Shown: positions 8,458 to 16,760 of the stretch, piece after piece | Layout of the letters: the number at the start of each line of letters is the position of its first letter | Position numbering within the stretch: the stretch's first letter is position 1 | NCBI RefSeq assembly: GCF_000383955.1 | Contig: NZ_KB913013.1 | Span: 3,987,694 to 4,051,693 of the forward strand | DNA from: Rudanella lutea DSM 19387 | Lineage (GTDB): Bacteria; Bacteroidota; Bacteroidia; Cytophagales; Spirosomataceae | Length of the DNA: 64,000 nucleotides | Direction of reading: 5' to 3' | Made by a program: the position numbers and the translations under genes | The notes under the pieces: generated by a model | The model's database searches: none | Seen by the model: only the letters and a program-made list of their open reading frames with translations | Told to the model about the DNA's origin: nothing

Positions 8458-9555
8458 CTAGCCTTTCTTCAAGTTCAACGCATCGAATGGACTTTTGATC
8501 CTTTCCAGTGTCCGTTGACTCACGTGCGTATAGCGCAGGGTTGTTTTCAGATCGTTGTGGCCGAGCAGTTCCTGGATGAGTTTAATGTCAGCACCTGCTT
8601 CATGCAGATGTGTCGCGTAACTATGACGCAGGCTATGAAACGTAACATCCTGCCTGATTCGGGCCGCTTCTTTTGCCCGATGGAACAGGCTTTGAAGGCT
8701 ACGTGCGCTATACGGCTCACCGGCATATTGCCCTTCAAAAAGCCAGTCGGTCGGTTTGTAGGTAGTGTAATAACTGCGTAGAAGTTCCAGAATCCCTTCC
8801 GAAAGAGCTACTATTCTGTCTTTTTTGCCTTTTGCTCCTCTGATGTTAATTACCATTCGTTCGGAATGGATATCCTTGATTTTCAAATTTACCACTTCAC
8901 TTACCCGTAACCCGGCCGAGTAGGCCAGATAAATCATGGTCTTGTGCTTGAGGTTTTCCAATTGTGCAAAGAGCTTCTCTATTTGGTTAATAGCCAGTAC
9001 ATTTGGGAGAATTATTCGTTTTTTAGGGCGAGGAATTTCCATGAAAAACCTTTCCCTCTGAAGTACTTTCTCAAAGTAAAACTTTACGGCATTGATTCGG
9101 CTATGCAGCGTATTCTCTGAGAGATCGAGCTTATTGATGCAATAAGCGAAGTAGTCGCGTAGACGGTCGACGGTCAGATCGTCAACCAACTTATCTTTCA
9201 GCAAGTAAAGCAACTGAGCAAACTCATTCCGATAGGTCCGTATTGTGCTGGGACTATAAGCTTTAAGTTGAAGTGTCTGAATAAATCGCTCTAAGGCAGG
9301 TTGATTAACAGGATGAATTTGGCTGAGTACCTCTTTTCCGGCAAGTTCCGTCTGAAGGCCGAACCGTTGACGATACATAGGCGTATCCAGCACATACCAA
9401 GCCCGGCGCGATTGGCTCCAACGCACACCCGTCAGTCTCCGCACAAGCGTTAGCCCTTCCTTATCGTAAGGAAATCGAATGAGAATAACAGGTTTGTGAT
9501 GATGTTCTGTCAACTCAAATTGCCAATCATCAGGAATTTCACTCTGCATCGACAT
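8458..9555 (-). CDS. Tyrosine recombinase with HARP-like N-terminal domain
   Basis: A 365-residue site-specific recombinase. Catalytic residues of the tyrosine recombinase fold are all present: R217 (SAGLRVSE), K242 (GAKGKKD), H307-S-L-R310, H333 (LLGHND) and nucleophile Y342 (LRYTHV). A SAM-like core-binding domain covers about 83-170. Residues ~20-56 (IRFPYDKEGL...GVRWSQSRRAWYV) resemble the small HARP-like module placed in front of some integrases. The extra segment between the second and third catalytic motifs typical of IntI integrases is not seen, so I do not call it an integron integrase. The gene overlaps the upstream ssb by 17 bases, so the two are probably co-translated, and it lies 110 bases from the cassette boundary. 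Confidence 0.88.
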   Translation of the reverse strand: MSMQSEIPDDWQFELTEHHHKPVILIRFPYDKEGLTLVRRLTGVRWSQSRRAWYVLDTPMYRQRFGLQTELAGKEVLSQIHPVNQPALERFIQTLQLKAYSPSTIRTYRNEFAQLLYLLKDKLVDDLTVDRLRDYFAYCINKLDLSENTLHSRINAVKFYFEKVLQRERFFMEIPRPKKRIILPNVLAINQIEKLFAQLENLKHKTMIYLAYSAGLRVSEVVNLKIKDIHSERMVINIRGAKGKKDRIVALSEGILELLRSYYTTYKPTDWLFEGQYAGEPYSARSLQSLFHRAKEAARIRQDVTFHSLRHSYATHLHEAGADIKLIQELLGHNDLKTTLRYTHVSQRTLERIKSPFDALNLKKG

Positions 9556-9889
9556 TAGCTTTCTTGTCCAGCATAATCAATTGCTCGCCTATTATTTCGG
9601 TCACGTAACGTCGGTTTCCATCCTTGTCGTCATAGTGACGGGTTTTCAGTTTCCCTTCCAAGTAAATAAGACTACCCTTTTGTAGGTATTTATGAGCTAA
9701 CTCGGCGAGGTTACGCCAGAGCACAACTGTATGCCAATCGGTGTTAGACTGAGTTTGGCCGTTTCGGTCTTTGAACGTTTCAGTCGTAGCTAGTGAGAAT
9801 TTGGCAACGGCCACATTGCCATCCAGTTGCTGAAAATCAGGATCGGCACCCAGGTTGCCGATCAGGGTCACTTTATTCAGGCTTCGCAT
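9539..9889 (-). CDS. ssb: Single-stranded DNA-binding protein, short form
   Basis: A 116-residue OB-fold SSB: MRSLNKVTLIGNLGADPDF at the N-terminus, VAKFSLATTE, then DWHTVVLWRNLAELAHKYLQKGS and GKLKTRHYDDKDGNRRYVTEII. It covers only the OB fold. The Gly/Pro-rich linker and the acidic DDDLPF-type tip that recruits partner proteins in housekeeping SSBs are missing; the protein ends KKANVDAE. This suggests an accessory SSB rather than the only cellular copy. The start at 9889 (MRSLNKV) is preferred to an in-frame ATG at 9931, which adds residues unlike the family. It overlaps the recombinase gene by 17 bases, hinting at a joint role in recombination. Confidence 0.9.
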   Translation of the reverse strand: MRSLNKVTLIGNLGADPDFQQLDGNVAVAKFSLATTETFKDRNGQTQSNTDWHTVVLWRNLAELAHKYLQKGSLIYLEGKLKTRHYDDKDGNRRYVTEIIGEQLIMLDKKANVDAE

Positions 9890-9911
9890 AGGGTTTAGTT
9901 GGGCGATTGGT

Positions 9912-11438
9912 TCAGTAAGACAACAACTCACGCCCCAGAATATCGTCCAGATACTCGCGTGAATTGGCCAACCGGGGCACTTTGTGTTGCCCGCCTACTT
10001 TGCCGCGTTGGGTCATCCAGCGGTAGAACGTACCGCGTGGTACGGCATGAATAAGCGGCTCAATAAGTACCATGTTGTTGTACCGCTTGGCGTCGTAGTC
10101 GGAGTTGACCTGCCGCAGGGTTTCGTCGAGCAACTGATTGAACCGGGCCTGACTATCGGGGGGCGTCGAAAATTCAATGACCCACTCGTGTCGGCCGTGC
10201 TGCCCCTCGCCCATGTACACGGGGCCGGCCGTGTAGTCGGCAATAATGGCTCCAGTGGCTTCGCAGGCTTTAGTGATAGCCGCTTCGGCATTTTCAACGA
10301 TGACCTCCTCACCAAAGGCGTTGATAAAATGCTTGGTGCGGCCGCTTACCTTCAGCCGGTGCGGGTACAGCGACGTAAACCGGACGGTGTCGCCTACTTT
10401 GTAGCGCCAAAGCCCGCCATTGGTCGAGATCACAAGGGCGTAGTTTTTATCGACTTCGACTTCTTCAATGGTCAGGGCGCGGGGGTGTGGGCTATCGACC
10501 TCATCCATGGGCACAAACTCGTAGAAAATGCCGTAGTCGAGCATCACCATCATCTCGCCGATGCGCCGGATGTCGTCCTGAATGGCAAAAAAACCTTCCG
10601 ACGCGTTGAATACCTCCAGATACCGGACATTCGACGACGGAAACACCTGTTTCTGAAACAGTTCGCGGTAGGGCTGGAAAGCCACCGCTCCGTGAATAAA
10701 CACCTCAAAATTGGGCCAAACCTCCAGAATGTTCTGCTTGCCGGTGCGGGCCAGAATCTTTTCGAGCAGCACCAGGGTCCATGTCGGCACGCCCAGAATA
10801 CTCGTCACGTTTTCCTGCGACGTAATCTCGGCCATGCGCTCCATTTTGGCTTCCCACTCGCTCATGAGGGCAACCTCAAGGGGCGGAGTTCGGATAAACT
10901 GACCCCAGGCCGGGAGGTTTTTCATAATCACCGCCGATACATCGCCGGCCGCGCCCTGCTTGCTGTACGGGTTCTCGTGCAGGCTTCCGCCAATGGAAAG
11001 CCCCTTGCCGGTAAATGTCTGACTGTCGGGGTTATTGGCGATGTAGAGCGCCATCATATCCTTACCACCCCGAAAATGGCACTCGTCGAGCGATTCCTGC
11101 GAAACGGGGATAAACTTGCTCCGGGCGTTGGTTGTCCCCGACGATTTGGAGAACCAGTGAATGGGCGATGACCACAGCACATTGGTTTCGCCCCGCATCA
11201 TGCGTTCAATGTACGGAAACAGGTCTTCGTAACTCGAAACTGGCACCCGCTCCTGAAACTCCCGCACCGAACGGATACTGCTATACTCGTAGGTTTTGCC
11301 CCATTCGGTCCGGCGGGCCCGCCCAATCAGTTGGGTGAATACACGTTGCTGCACCGCACCCGGGTGCGCCATCATAGCTTCCAGACGCGGCAGGCGTCTT
11401 CTTAAAAGCCATTTCAGGGTCGTATTGAGCAGTGCCAT
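9912..11438 (-). CDS. GH3 family acyl-adenylate/amide synthetase-like protein
   Basis: A 508-residue member of the GH3 family (first known from plant auxin-responsive genes). The acyl-adenylate motif is visible at about 97-111 (SKSSGTTNARSKFIP), and other family landmarks follow: YLEVFNASEGFFAIQDD, VISTNGGLWRYKVGDTVRF and FINAFGEEVIVENAEAAI. Plant GH3 enzymes adenylate an acid and join it to an amino acid. In Bacteroidota the substrate is not established, so a ligase or acyl-transfer role is inferred from the motif only. Full length for the family. The ssb gene begins 22 bases downstream of its stop, on the same strand, and may be co-transcribed. Confidence 0.88.
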   Translation of the reverse strand: MALLNTTLKWLLRRRLPRLEAMMAHPGAVQQRVFTQLIGRARRTEWGKTYEYSSIRSVREFQERVPVSSYEDLFPYIERMMRGETNVLWSSPIHWFSKSSGTTNARSKFIPVSQESLDECHFRGGKDMMALYIANNPDSQTFTGKGLSIGGSLHENPYSKQGAAGDVSAVIMKNLPAWGQFIRTPPLEVALMSEWEAKMERMAEITSQENVTSILGVPTWTLVLLEKILARTGKQNILEVWPNFEVFIHGAVAFQPYRELFQKQVFPSSNVRYLEVFNASEGFFAIQDDIRRIGEMMVMLDYGIFYEFVPMDEVDSPHPRALTIEEVEVDKNYALVISTNGGLWRYKVGDTVRFTSLYPHRLKVSGRTKHFINAFGEEVIVENAEAAITKACEATGAIIADYTAGPVYMGEGQHGRHEWVIEFSTPPDSQARFNQLLDETLRQVNSDYDAKRYNNMVLIEPLIHAVPRGTFYRWMTQRGKVGGQHKVPRLANSREYLDDILGRELLSY

Positions 11439-11503
11439 AGTTTGAAGGATGAATGGTTGGGTGTAGGATGAGGAAAACTATTCGGTCAGCCAGGTTTCTG
11501 CAT

Positions 11504-12406
11504 TCATCGTTTATCGTGCATCAGTTCGCTATATCGGTTCGGATAGTCAGTGATAAGGCCATCGACACCCCAGGCAATCAGTCGGTTCATGTCCTCTGCC
11601 CGGTTTACCGTCCAGGGAATTACCCGGATACCCTGTTGGTGCAATCGACTTATCTTGCGCCCGCTCAACAGGCGAAAATATGGGCTGTAAATGTCGGGCA
11701 AAAATCCCAACTCCGCCAAGTTCTTTTCGATACTCCGCGTGTTTTCGACCAGGGCGGCCAGGCGCACGTTCCGGTATTTGCCTTCAGTCATTCGGGTTTT
11801 CCAGTGTTTGAGCACCGCAAAATCGAAGCTTTGAATAATAACCCGTTCGGGGGGCAGTTGTTCCATGATCTGAGCATACACCAGGTCGGAGAACGGCTCC
11901 GGCTCGGGCTGATAAACACCGTATTCGGAGGGCACGCTCTTGATCTCGATATTGTACGCACAGGCCGGTCGGCCGAGTTTTTTCTGGTAGGCTTCGGCTG
12001 CCCGAATCACGTCGGAGAGCAGGGGTTTGTGGGTTTTAACAGGTTGCTGTTCGGGGTAGGCGGGGTTTCCTACGCTGCCTACATCGTACTGTTTGATGTC
12101 GGCGTAGGGCATCCGGTACAGGTTCAGTTGCTTCTGCTCTTTTTTATTAATCGGCTGTCCGTCGGGGGTGAGGGTAATGGCCGCGTTGAAATACGGCTCG
12201 TGCGATACCACTACCTGATTATCAGCGCTGATTACCACGTCGAGTTCCAGCGTCGTTACGCCCAGTTCGAGCGCTTTCAGAAATGCCGGGATGGTGTTTT
12301 CGGGCATTAGACCCCGGCAACCCCGATGTCCCTGCACGTCGAGAGCGGGGTTTTGGGCGGCAAGTGTGTGCGCAATGAACATACAGACAAACAGGTAAAA
12401 AGGCAT
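11504..12406 (-). CDS. Glycerophosphodiester phosphodiesterase, secreted
   Basis: A 300-residue GDPD-family enzyme that hydrolyses glycerophosphodiesters to glycerol-3-phosphate and an alcohol. A signal peptide (residues 1-18, cut after AAQ) places it in the periplasm or outside. Catalytic and metal residues are seen: H27-R28 in GHRGCRG, E36-N37, E54 and D56 in LELDVVISAD, and H69 in VVSHEP. Near the C-terminus IRVIPWTVN and WGVDGLITDYPNRY are the usual closing TIM-barrel motifs. Likely role is phospholipid-derived phosphate or glycerol scavenging. Upstream lies a 183-base divergent spacer shared with the penicillin acylase gene. Confidence 0.93.
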   Translation of the reverse strand: MPFYLFVCMFIAHTLAAQNPALDVQGHRGCRGLMPENTIPAFLKALELGVTTLELDVVISADNQVVVSHEPYFNAAITLTPDGQPINKKEQKQLNLYRMPYADIKQYDVGSVGNPAYPEQQPVKTHKPLLSDVIRAAEAYQKKLGRPACAYNIEIKSVPSEYGVYQPEPEPFSDLVYAQIMEQLPPERVIIQSFDFAVLKHWKTRMTEGKYRNVRLAALVENTRSIEKNLAELGFLPDIYSPYFRLLSGRKISRLHQQGIRVIPWTVNRAEDMNRLIAWGVDGLITDYPNRYSELMHDKR

Positions 12407-12589
12407 ATACGCAGAAACGGTTTTCCAAAGGTAGTATATCCGAACGAGGTGAAAAGATACTCACTTACTATCTTAAAAGTAAACGCAGCGGGCAGGAAAT
12501 CTCAAAAAATGCCTACTTAATAGTTGCTGAATCCAACGACAATGGGCAATTTGCCACCCATTTTGACGAAACTGTACTAATCCCATCTA

Positions 12590-15046
12590 ATGCGAGTTTT
12601 TCGTGCTATCCTTATCTGCCTGTTGGCGGTTGGGCTGGTGTGGGCGTTGAATCGGCCATGGGGGCCAGCGCCGGCATTTGGCCCGTTTTTGAGCCCATTC
12701 ACGGGCTTCTGGCAAAATGCCGAACGTGCCTCTATTACTGAGTTTGATCAGGAGGTCGAGGTAGAAGGAACGGCCCAACCCGTTACGGTTCGGTACGATG
12801 AATACGGCGTACCGCACATTTTTGCCCAGAACGATGCCGACGCGTACTTTGCGCAGGGCTACGTAACTGCCCGCGACCGGCTCTGGCAAATGGAGTTTCA
12901 GACCCACGCGGCTGCCGGGCGGCTGACCGAGATTGTGGGCGAGCGCGCCCTCGAACTCGACCGCTTCAACCGGCGTATGGGTATGGGCTTCGGGGCCGAA
13001 CGAGCCGTAAAAATGATGCTCGAAGACCCCACGTCGCGGGCTGTGGTGGAAGCTTACACGGCCGGTATCAATGCATACATTGCCGGACTCAAGCCCGCCA
13101 ATTACCCCATCGAATACAAGATGCTGGGCTACGCACCTGAGCCCTGGACACCCATCAAGTGTGCCTACCTGCTCAAACTCATGACGAGTACGCTGGCGAT
13201 GGGAGCCGATGACCTGCGCATGACCAACATACTGCGCAAGTACGGCCCCGACGTAGTGGCCGACCTCTTTCCCGACTACCCAACGCTGGAAAGCCCGATT
13301 ATACCCGAAGGTACCAAGTGGGATTTTAAGCCGCTGCCCGTACCCGCTACCCCGACCGATGCGGCCATGCAGCGGCAACTGCTTACGCTGACGGCCCGCT
13401 CGTTTGAGGCCGGACTGGTGCAGAATAACCCGGCTATTGGCAGTAACAACTGGGCCGTTGGCGGGCAAAAGTCAGCAACGGGCTATCCCATTCTGGCCAA
13501 TGATCCCCACCTGACGCTCAGCCTGCCCTCGATCTGGTACCAGGTTCAGCTCGTAACGCCCACGATGAACGTGTGCGGAGTGTCGCTGCCGGGATCGCCG
13601 GGCGTGATTATCGGTTTTAATCAGAAAGTGGCCTGGGGCGTAACCAACGTCGGGGCCGACGTTCTCGACTTTTACACCATCAAGTTTAAAGACGCCACGC
13701 AGTCGGCGTATTGGCACGATAACCAATGGAAGCCGACCACCATGCGCATTGAGCGGTACAAGGTAAAGGGTAAGCCCGATGTGCTCGATACCGTTCGGTA
13801 CACGCATCATGGTCCGGTGGTGTATGCTACGGGCGAGAAAGCCCTCCGGCCGAATATTCCAACGGGCCACGCTGCCCGCTGGATTGCCCACGAAGCGGCT
13901 AATGACCTGCGCTGCTTTTACCTGCTCAACCGGGCCAATAACTACGACGATTACCGCAAGGCACTGATGTACTACGCGGCCCCGGCCCAGAACTTTGTGT
14001 TTGCCAGTGTCGATAAAGACATTGCTATTTCGCCCAATGGCAAGTACCCCCTCAAGTGGAAAAATCAGGGCAAACTCGTTCTCGACGGTAGCAACCCGGC
14101 CCACGACTGGCAGGGCTGGATTCCGGCCGATCAGAACCCATTGGTGAAAAACCCACCCCGGAATTTTGTGAGCTCGGCGAACCAGTTCTCTACCGACCGG
14201 ACGTATCCGTATTATCTGAACTGGCAGTTTGCCCCGGCCGAGCGTGGGCGTCGGATCAACGAGCGACTGACGGCCATGACCAACGCAACCGCCGACAGCC
14301 TGCGGATGCTCCAAAATGACAACCTGAACCTGCGTGCTTCCGATGCCTTACCCACCTTGTTGCCGCTGGTACAAACCCAATCGCTACAGGGGGATGCCCG
14401 ACTGGCCTACGAAACGGTGAGCAAGTGGTCGCGCCGGAACGACCCGGACGAAATCGGTCCGTCGATTTTCACGCTCTGGACGGAGAAACTGCTGGAAACG
14501 ATCTGGAAAGACGAACTCGACGGGGGCGATACCCTGCCAATGCGCTACCCAAGCTTCGACCGGACGTTGCTGATGCTACAGCGCGAGCCAACCGCCCGTT
14601 GGTTTGATAATACGGCTACGCCCACCCGCGAAACCATCAACGATGTCGTGACGGCCAGTTTTAAAGCCGCCTGCGATTCGCTGACACGGGCACATGGACC
14701 GCTAAGCCCCGCCTGGGCCTGGGCAAAGCACAAAAGTACCGATGTGCGTCACCTGTTGCCGGGCGTCGATGCGTTTAGCGCAATGGATGTACTCAATGGT
14801 GGGGGCGGCACCGTGGTCAATGCCACCACCGCCCGTACCGGCCCCTCGTGGCGCATGGTGGTGGCGCTCGGGCCTAAACCCAAAGGCTACGGGGTGTATC
14901 CGGGTGGACAGTCGGGGAATCCCGGTAGTCCTGCTTATCAGAACCTGATCGAAACCTGGCGCGAGGGTAAACTTAACGAACTGGTTTACCTGCAAACGGC
15001 CACGGAGCAGCACCCGAAAGTAAAACAAACTCTGACACTCAAGTAA
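12590..15046 (+). CDS. Penicillin acylase family Ntn-hydrolase
   Basis: An 818-residue amidase precursor of the Ntn-hydrolase class. An N-terminal hydrophobic segment (about 4-20) exports or anchors it. The alpha-chain region follows (VRYDEYGVPHIFAQNDADAYFAQGYVTARDRLWQME). S285 in GSNNWAVGG is the predicted N-terminal nucleophile exposed by self-cleavage, with ILANDPHL just after. Later landmarks include PGSPGVIIGFNQKVAWGVTNVGAD and the C-terminal SGNPGSPAYQN. Natural substrates are probably acyl-homoserine lactones or N-acyl amides, which the sequence cannot decide. Length is normal. A perfect 11-base hairpin follows the stop. Confidence 0.93.
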   Translation: MRVFRAILICLLAVGLVWALNRPWGPAPAFGPFLSPFTGFWQNAERASITEFDQEVEVEGTAQPVTVRYDEYGVPHIFAQNDADAYFAQGYVTARDRLWQMEFQTHAAAGRLTEIVGERALELDRFNRRMGMGFGAERAVKMMLEDPTSRAVVEAYTAGINAYIAGLKPANYPIEYKMLGYAPEPWTPIKCAYLLKLMTSTLAMGADDLRMTNILRKYGPDVVADLFPDYPTLESPIIPEGTKWDFKPLPVPATPTDAAMQRQLLTLTARSFEAGLVQNNPAIGSNNWAVGGQKSATGYPILANDPHLTLSLPSIWYQVQLVTPTMNVCGVSLPGSPGVIIGFNQKVAWGVTNVGADVLDFYTIKFKDATQSAYWHDNQWKPTTMRIERYKVKGKPDVLDTVRYTHHGPVVYATGEKALRPNIPTGHAARWIAHEAANDLRCFYLLNRANNYDDYRKALMYYAAPAQNFVFASVDKDIAISPNGKYPLKWKNQGKLVLDGSNPAHDWQGWIPADQNPLVKNPPRNFVSSANQFSTDRTYPYYLNWQFAPAERGRRINERLTAMTNATADSLRMLQNDNLNLRASDALPTLLPLVQTQSLQGDARLAYETVSKWSRRNDPDEIGPSIFTLWTEKLLETIWKDELDGGDTLPMRYPSFDRTLLMLQREPTARWFDNTATPTRETINDVVTASFKAACDSLTRAHGPLSPAWAWAKHKSTDVRHLLPGVDAFSAMDVLNGGGGTVVNATTARTGPSWRMVVALGPKPKGYGVYPGGQSGNPGSPAYQNLIETWREGKLNELVYLQTATEQHPKVKQTLTLK

Positions 15047-15052
15047 ACCTCC

Positions 15053-15087
15053 GGCTCCGTGAGAGAGTCTGAAAAACTCACGGAGCC
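15053..15087. terminator. Hairpin after penicillin acylase gene
   Basis: GGCTCCGTGAG (15053-15063) pairs perfectly with CTCACGGAGCC (15077-15087) around a 13-base loop, seven bases after the stop codon. No strong T run follows, so termination may be inefficient and the next gene could be partly read through. Confidence 0.6.
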
Positions 15088-15101
15088 TTACACTCTTTAT
15101 T

Positions 15102-15455
15102 ATGGCACCAACGCTGATTATTGCCTTACTGAGCGCCCTGGCTCAGCTTATTTTCCCGTGGTGGATTATTGCGCCGATCGCTTTTGGCGTCTGTTTCTGG
15201 CAAAGTACCACCGCCGGTAACGCTTTTTTGCAAGGCACGGCCAGCGTTACGCTGGTTTGGGCAGCCTACATTGTTTTCCTGAATGTTCAGAATGGGGGCG
15301 TACTGGCTTCCCGGCTGGGCGAGCTACTTTTCAAAGTGCCCAACTCGCCCGCTATGCTGGTTACACTGGCTCCGCTGATTGGCGGGCTGGTGGGCGGAGT
15401 ATCAGGTTTGGCCGGTTTTTATGTGCGCCAGCTGTGGCAACCCGTCAGACGTTAG
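15102..15455 (+). CDS. Small integral membrane protein, unknown function
   Basis: A 117-residue protein made almost entirely of hydrophobic segments: about 3-17, 19-34, 38-60 (FLQGTASVTLVWAAYIVFL) and 82-105 (MLVTLAPLIGGLVGGVSGLAGF). Three to four membrane helices are likely, with a Gly-rich last one. I recognise no named family and no catalytic residues. It starts 56 bases after the penicillin acylase gene, beyond a hairpin, on the same strand. Good codon use and fit between the flanking hairpin and the downstream ompH promoter support it as a real gene. Confidence 0.65.
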   Translation: MAPTLIIALLSALAQLIFPWWIIAPIAFGVCFWQSTTAGNAFLQGTASVTLVWAAYIVFLNVQNGGVLASRLGELLFKVPNSPAMLVTLAPLIGGLVGGVSGLAGFYVRQLWQPVRR

Positions 15456-15568
15456 ATTGCGGGACGCCCGGTCGTAGAGTTGCCTGTCTGTGCTGAAGTC
15501 TGTCGTCCGGTGTCTGTTCGTCTGGTAAGGTCGACCCTTTGGAATAAGAACTATCGACTTAAAATCCT

Positions 15569-15576
15569 TAGCTTTG
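15569..15576 (+). promoter_or_regulatory. -7 box of the ompH-like gene (TAGCTTTG)
   Basis: TAGCTTTG fits TAnnTTTG and lies 37 bases upstream of the GTG start. No clean -33 element at 19-21 bases spacing is seen. Confidence 0.5.
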
Positions 15577-15612
15577 TTTTTAAATCTGTAACAAACACTT
15601 AATTACCAACTC

Positions 15613-16212
15613 GTGAAGAATGCCTCATTAGCGCTGAACGTTGTTTTAGCCATTGCTGTAGCCGTACTGTACTACCTGCACTTTAAAGACCGCCAGCCTG
15701 CCGAATCTGCTGTTAAGGTTCCTGAGGCCGCCAAAGGCAAAGAAATTGTGTATGTAAATGTTGACTCACTGCTGACAAAGTACGATTTCTTTAAAGACAC
15801 CCAGAAAGTACTCGAAAGTAAGCGTTTCCAACTCGAAAATGACCTGGCTTCGCGGAGCCGCAACCTGCAAAACAAAGCCGCTTTCTTCCAGCAGCGGGCC
15901 GCTACCATGACGATGGAGCAGGGCCGGGCCACGGAGGCTTCGTTGCAGAAAGAGCAGCAGGAACTGTTGCAGTACCGGGAGCGGGCTGCCCAAAACCTGG
16001 CTGTTGAAGAGCAATCGAAAAACGAAGAGTTGTACAACAAGATTTACGACTACCTGAAGAAGTACAACGCCCAGAATAAGTATCAGTTTGTACTCGGTTA
16101 CACCAAAGGCGGTGGAATCTTGTTTGCCGATACCAGCAATGATGTGACCTCAAAAGTGCTGAACGGCCTGAATCAGGAATACAAGGAAAAACAGGCGGCT
16201 CCGAAAAAATAA
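15613..16212 (+). CDS. OmpH/Skp-family periplasmic chaperone
   Basis: A 199-residue OmpH-like protein. An N-terminal signal or anchor (NASLALNVVLAIAVAVLYYL, 3-22) leads to the family's first strand (KEIVYVNVDSLLTKYDFFKDTQKVLESK). Then comes a long Gln/Glu/Arg-rich coiled coil (~65-150: LASRSRNLQNKAAFFQQRAA, EQQELLQYRERAAQNLAVEEQ) and the C-terminal strand region (YQFVLGYTKGGGILFADTSNDVTSKVLNGLN). Skp-type trimers hold unfolded outer-membrane proteins with such tentacles. The start codon is GTG; no in-frame ATG precedes the signal segment. A strong hairpin terminator follows. Confidence 0.88.
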   Translation: MKNASLALNVVLAIAVAVLYYLHFKDRQPAESAVKVPEAAKGKEIVYVNVDSLLTKYDFFKDTQKVLESKRFQLENDLASRSRNLQNKAAFFQQRAATMTMEQGRATEASLQKEQQELLQYRERAAQNLAVEEQSKNEELYNKIYDYLKKYNAQNKYQFVLGYTKGGGILFADTSNDVTSKVLNGLNQEYKEKQAAPKK

Positions 16213-16233
16213 AAAGCACGCTTAATAAATACA

Positions 16234-16271
16234 GAAAGGCCCCGTCAATTTTCAGAGACGGGGCCTTTCTG
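16234..16271 (+). terminator. Rho-independent terminator after the ompH-like gene
   Basis: GAAAGGCCCCGTC (16234-16246) pairs perfectly with GACGGGGCCTTTC (16257-16269) around a 10-base loop, ending in TTTCT. It is preceded by A-rich sequence, so it could work in both directions. Confidence 0.85.
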
Positions 16272-16760
16272 TTGGCGCGATTTTTGACGTATTGGGGGTA
16301 TATATACGGATTTCAGTTTTTGTGCGGCATCTAACCCAACCAGTGGTAAAAAATGAGGTTTTCAGCGGTTTTTTTTCGATTTTCATCGAAACAGGCATCT
16401 TTTTTGCCCTAAATTTCGTATATTGATGTACCAGTAAGCTACTTACTTTCGTGTAGCAAACAACATCGCTTTGGCATGGTCGGTGTACTGAATTGGGTCC
16501 TGAGGCTGTGACACGAAACAGACACCGACCTGCCGGGCGACCCCTTCCTAAAAAGGGAATGTATTATTTAGATGGTGATGTCGTCTATACGTCACTCTTC
16601 CGTAGCCTAAGTTGTATTTTTAGGCGAAACCACCCCCGTCTGTTTTACGTTTAGCTTTCTAAGGTTCAGGATACTCGCTATTCTGTCTATCTTCACGCCC
16701 CAAATTCTGTGTTTGCTTAGCCGGTAGCAACCGTAGAGCAACCCAGAGGCCCAATCTGAA
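16272..16760 (+). other. Long leader upstream of smpB with promoter-like box and serial hairpins
   Basis: No gene is seen in these ~490 bases. A promoter-like pair TTG (16423-16425), 18 bases, TACTTTCG (16444-16451) is followed by four hairpins: GGTCGGTGT/ACACCGACC (16478-16486, 16522-16530), CCCTT/AAGGG (16542-16546, 16553-16557), GTGATGT/ACGTCAC with one G-T pair (16575-16581, 16589-16595) and GCCTAA/TTAGGC (16605-16610, 16620-16625). This could be a small structured RNA or the smpB leader; I could not match it to a known RNA family. Confidence 0.4.

Noticed and set aside
8458-9555. Integron integrase IntI
   Set aside because: The catalytic motifs fit any tyrosine recombinase, and the extra segment between the second and third motifs that marks IntI is not seen; the link to the attC-like site is only by position.
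9984-11171. 395-codon open frame on the plus strand
   Set aside because: It lies antisense to the GH3 gene, whose motifs are clear; the plus-strand translation has no family features and arises from GC-rich codon bias.
16478-16530. tmRNA or tRNA-like fold upstream of smpB
   Set aside because: A 9-base stem is present, but there is no T-loop TTCGA sequence, no CCA end and no tag reading frame, so it is neither tRNA nor ssrA.
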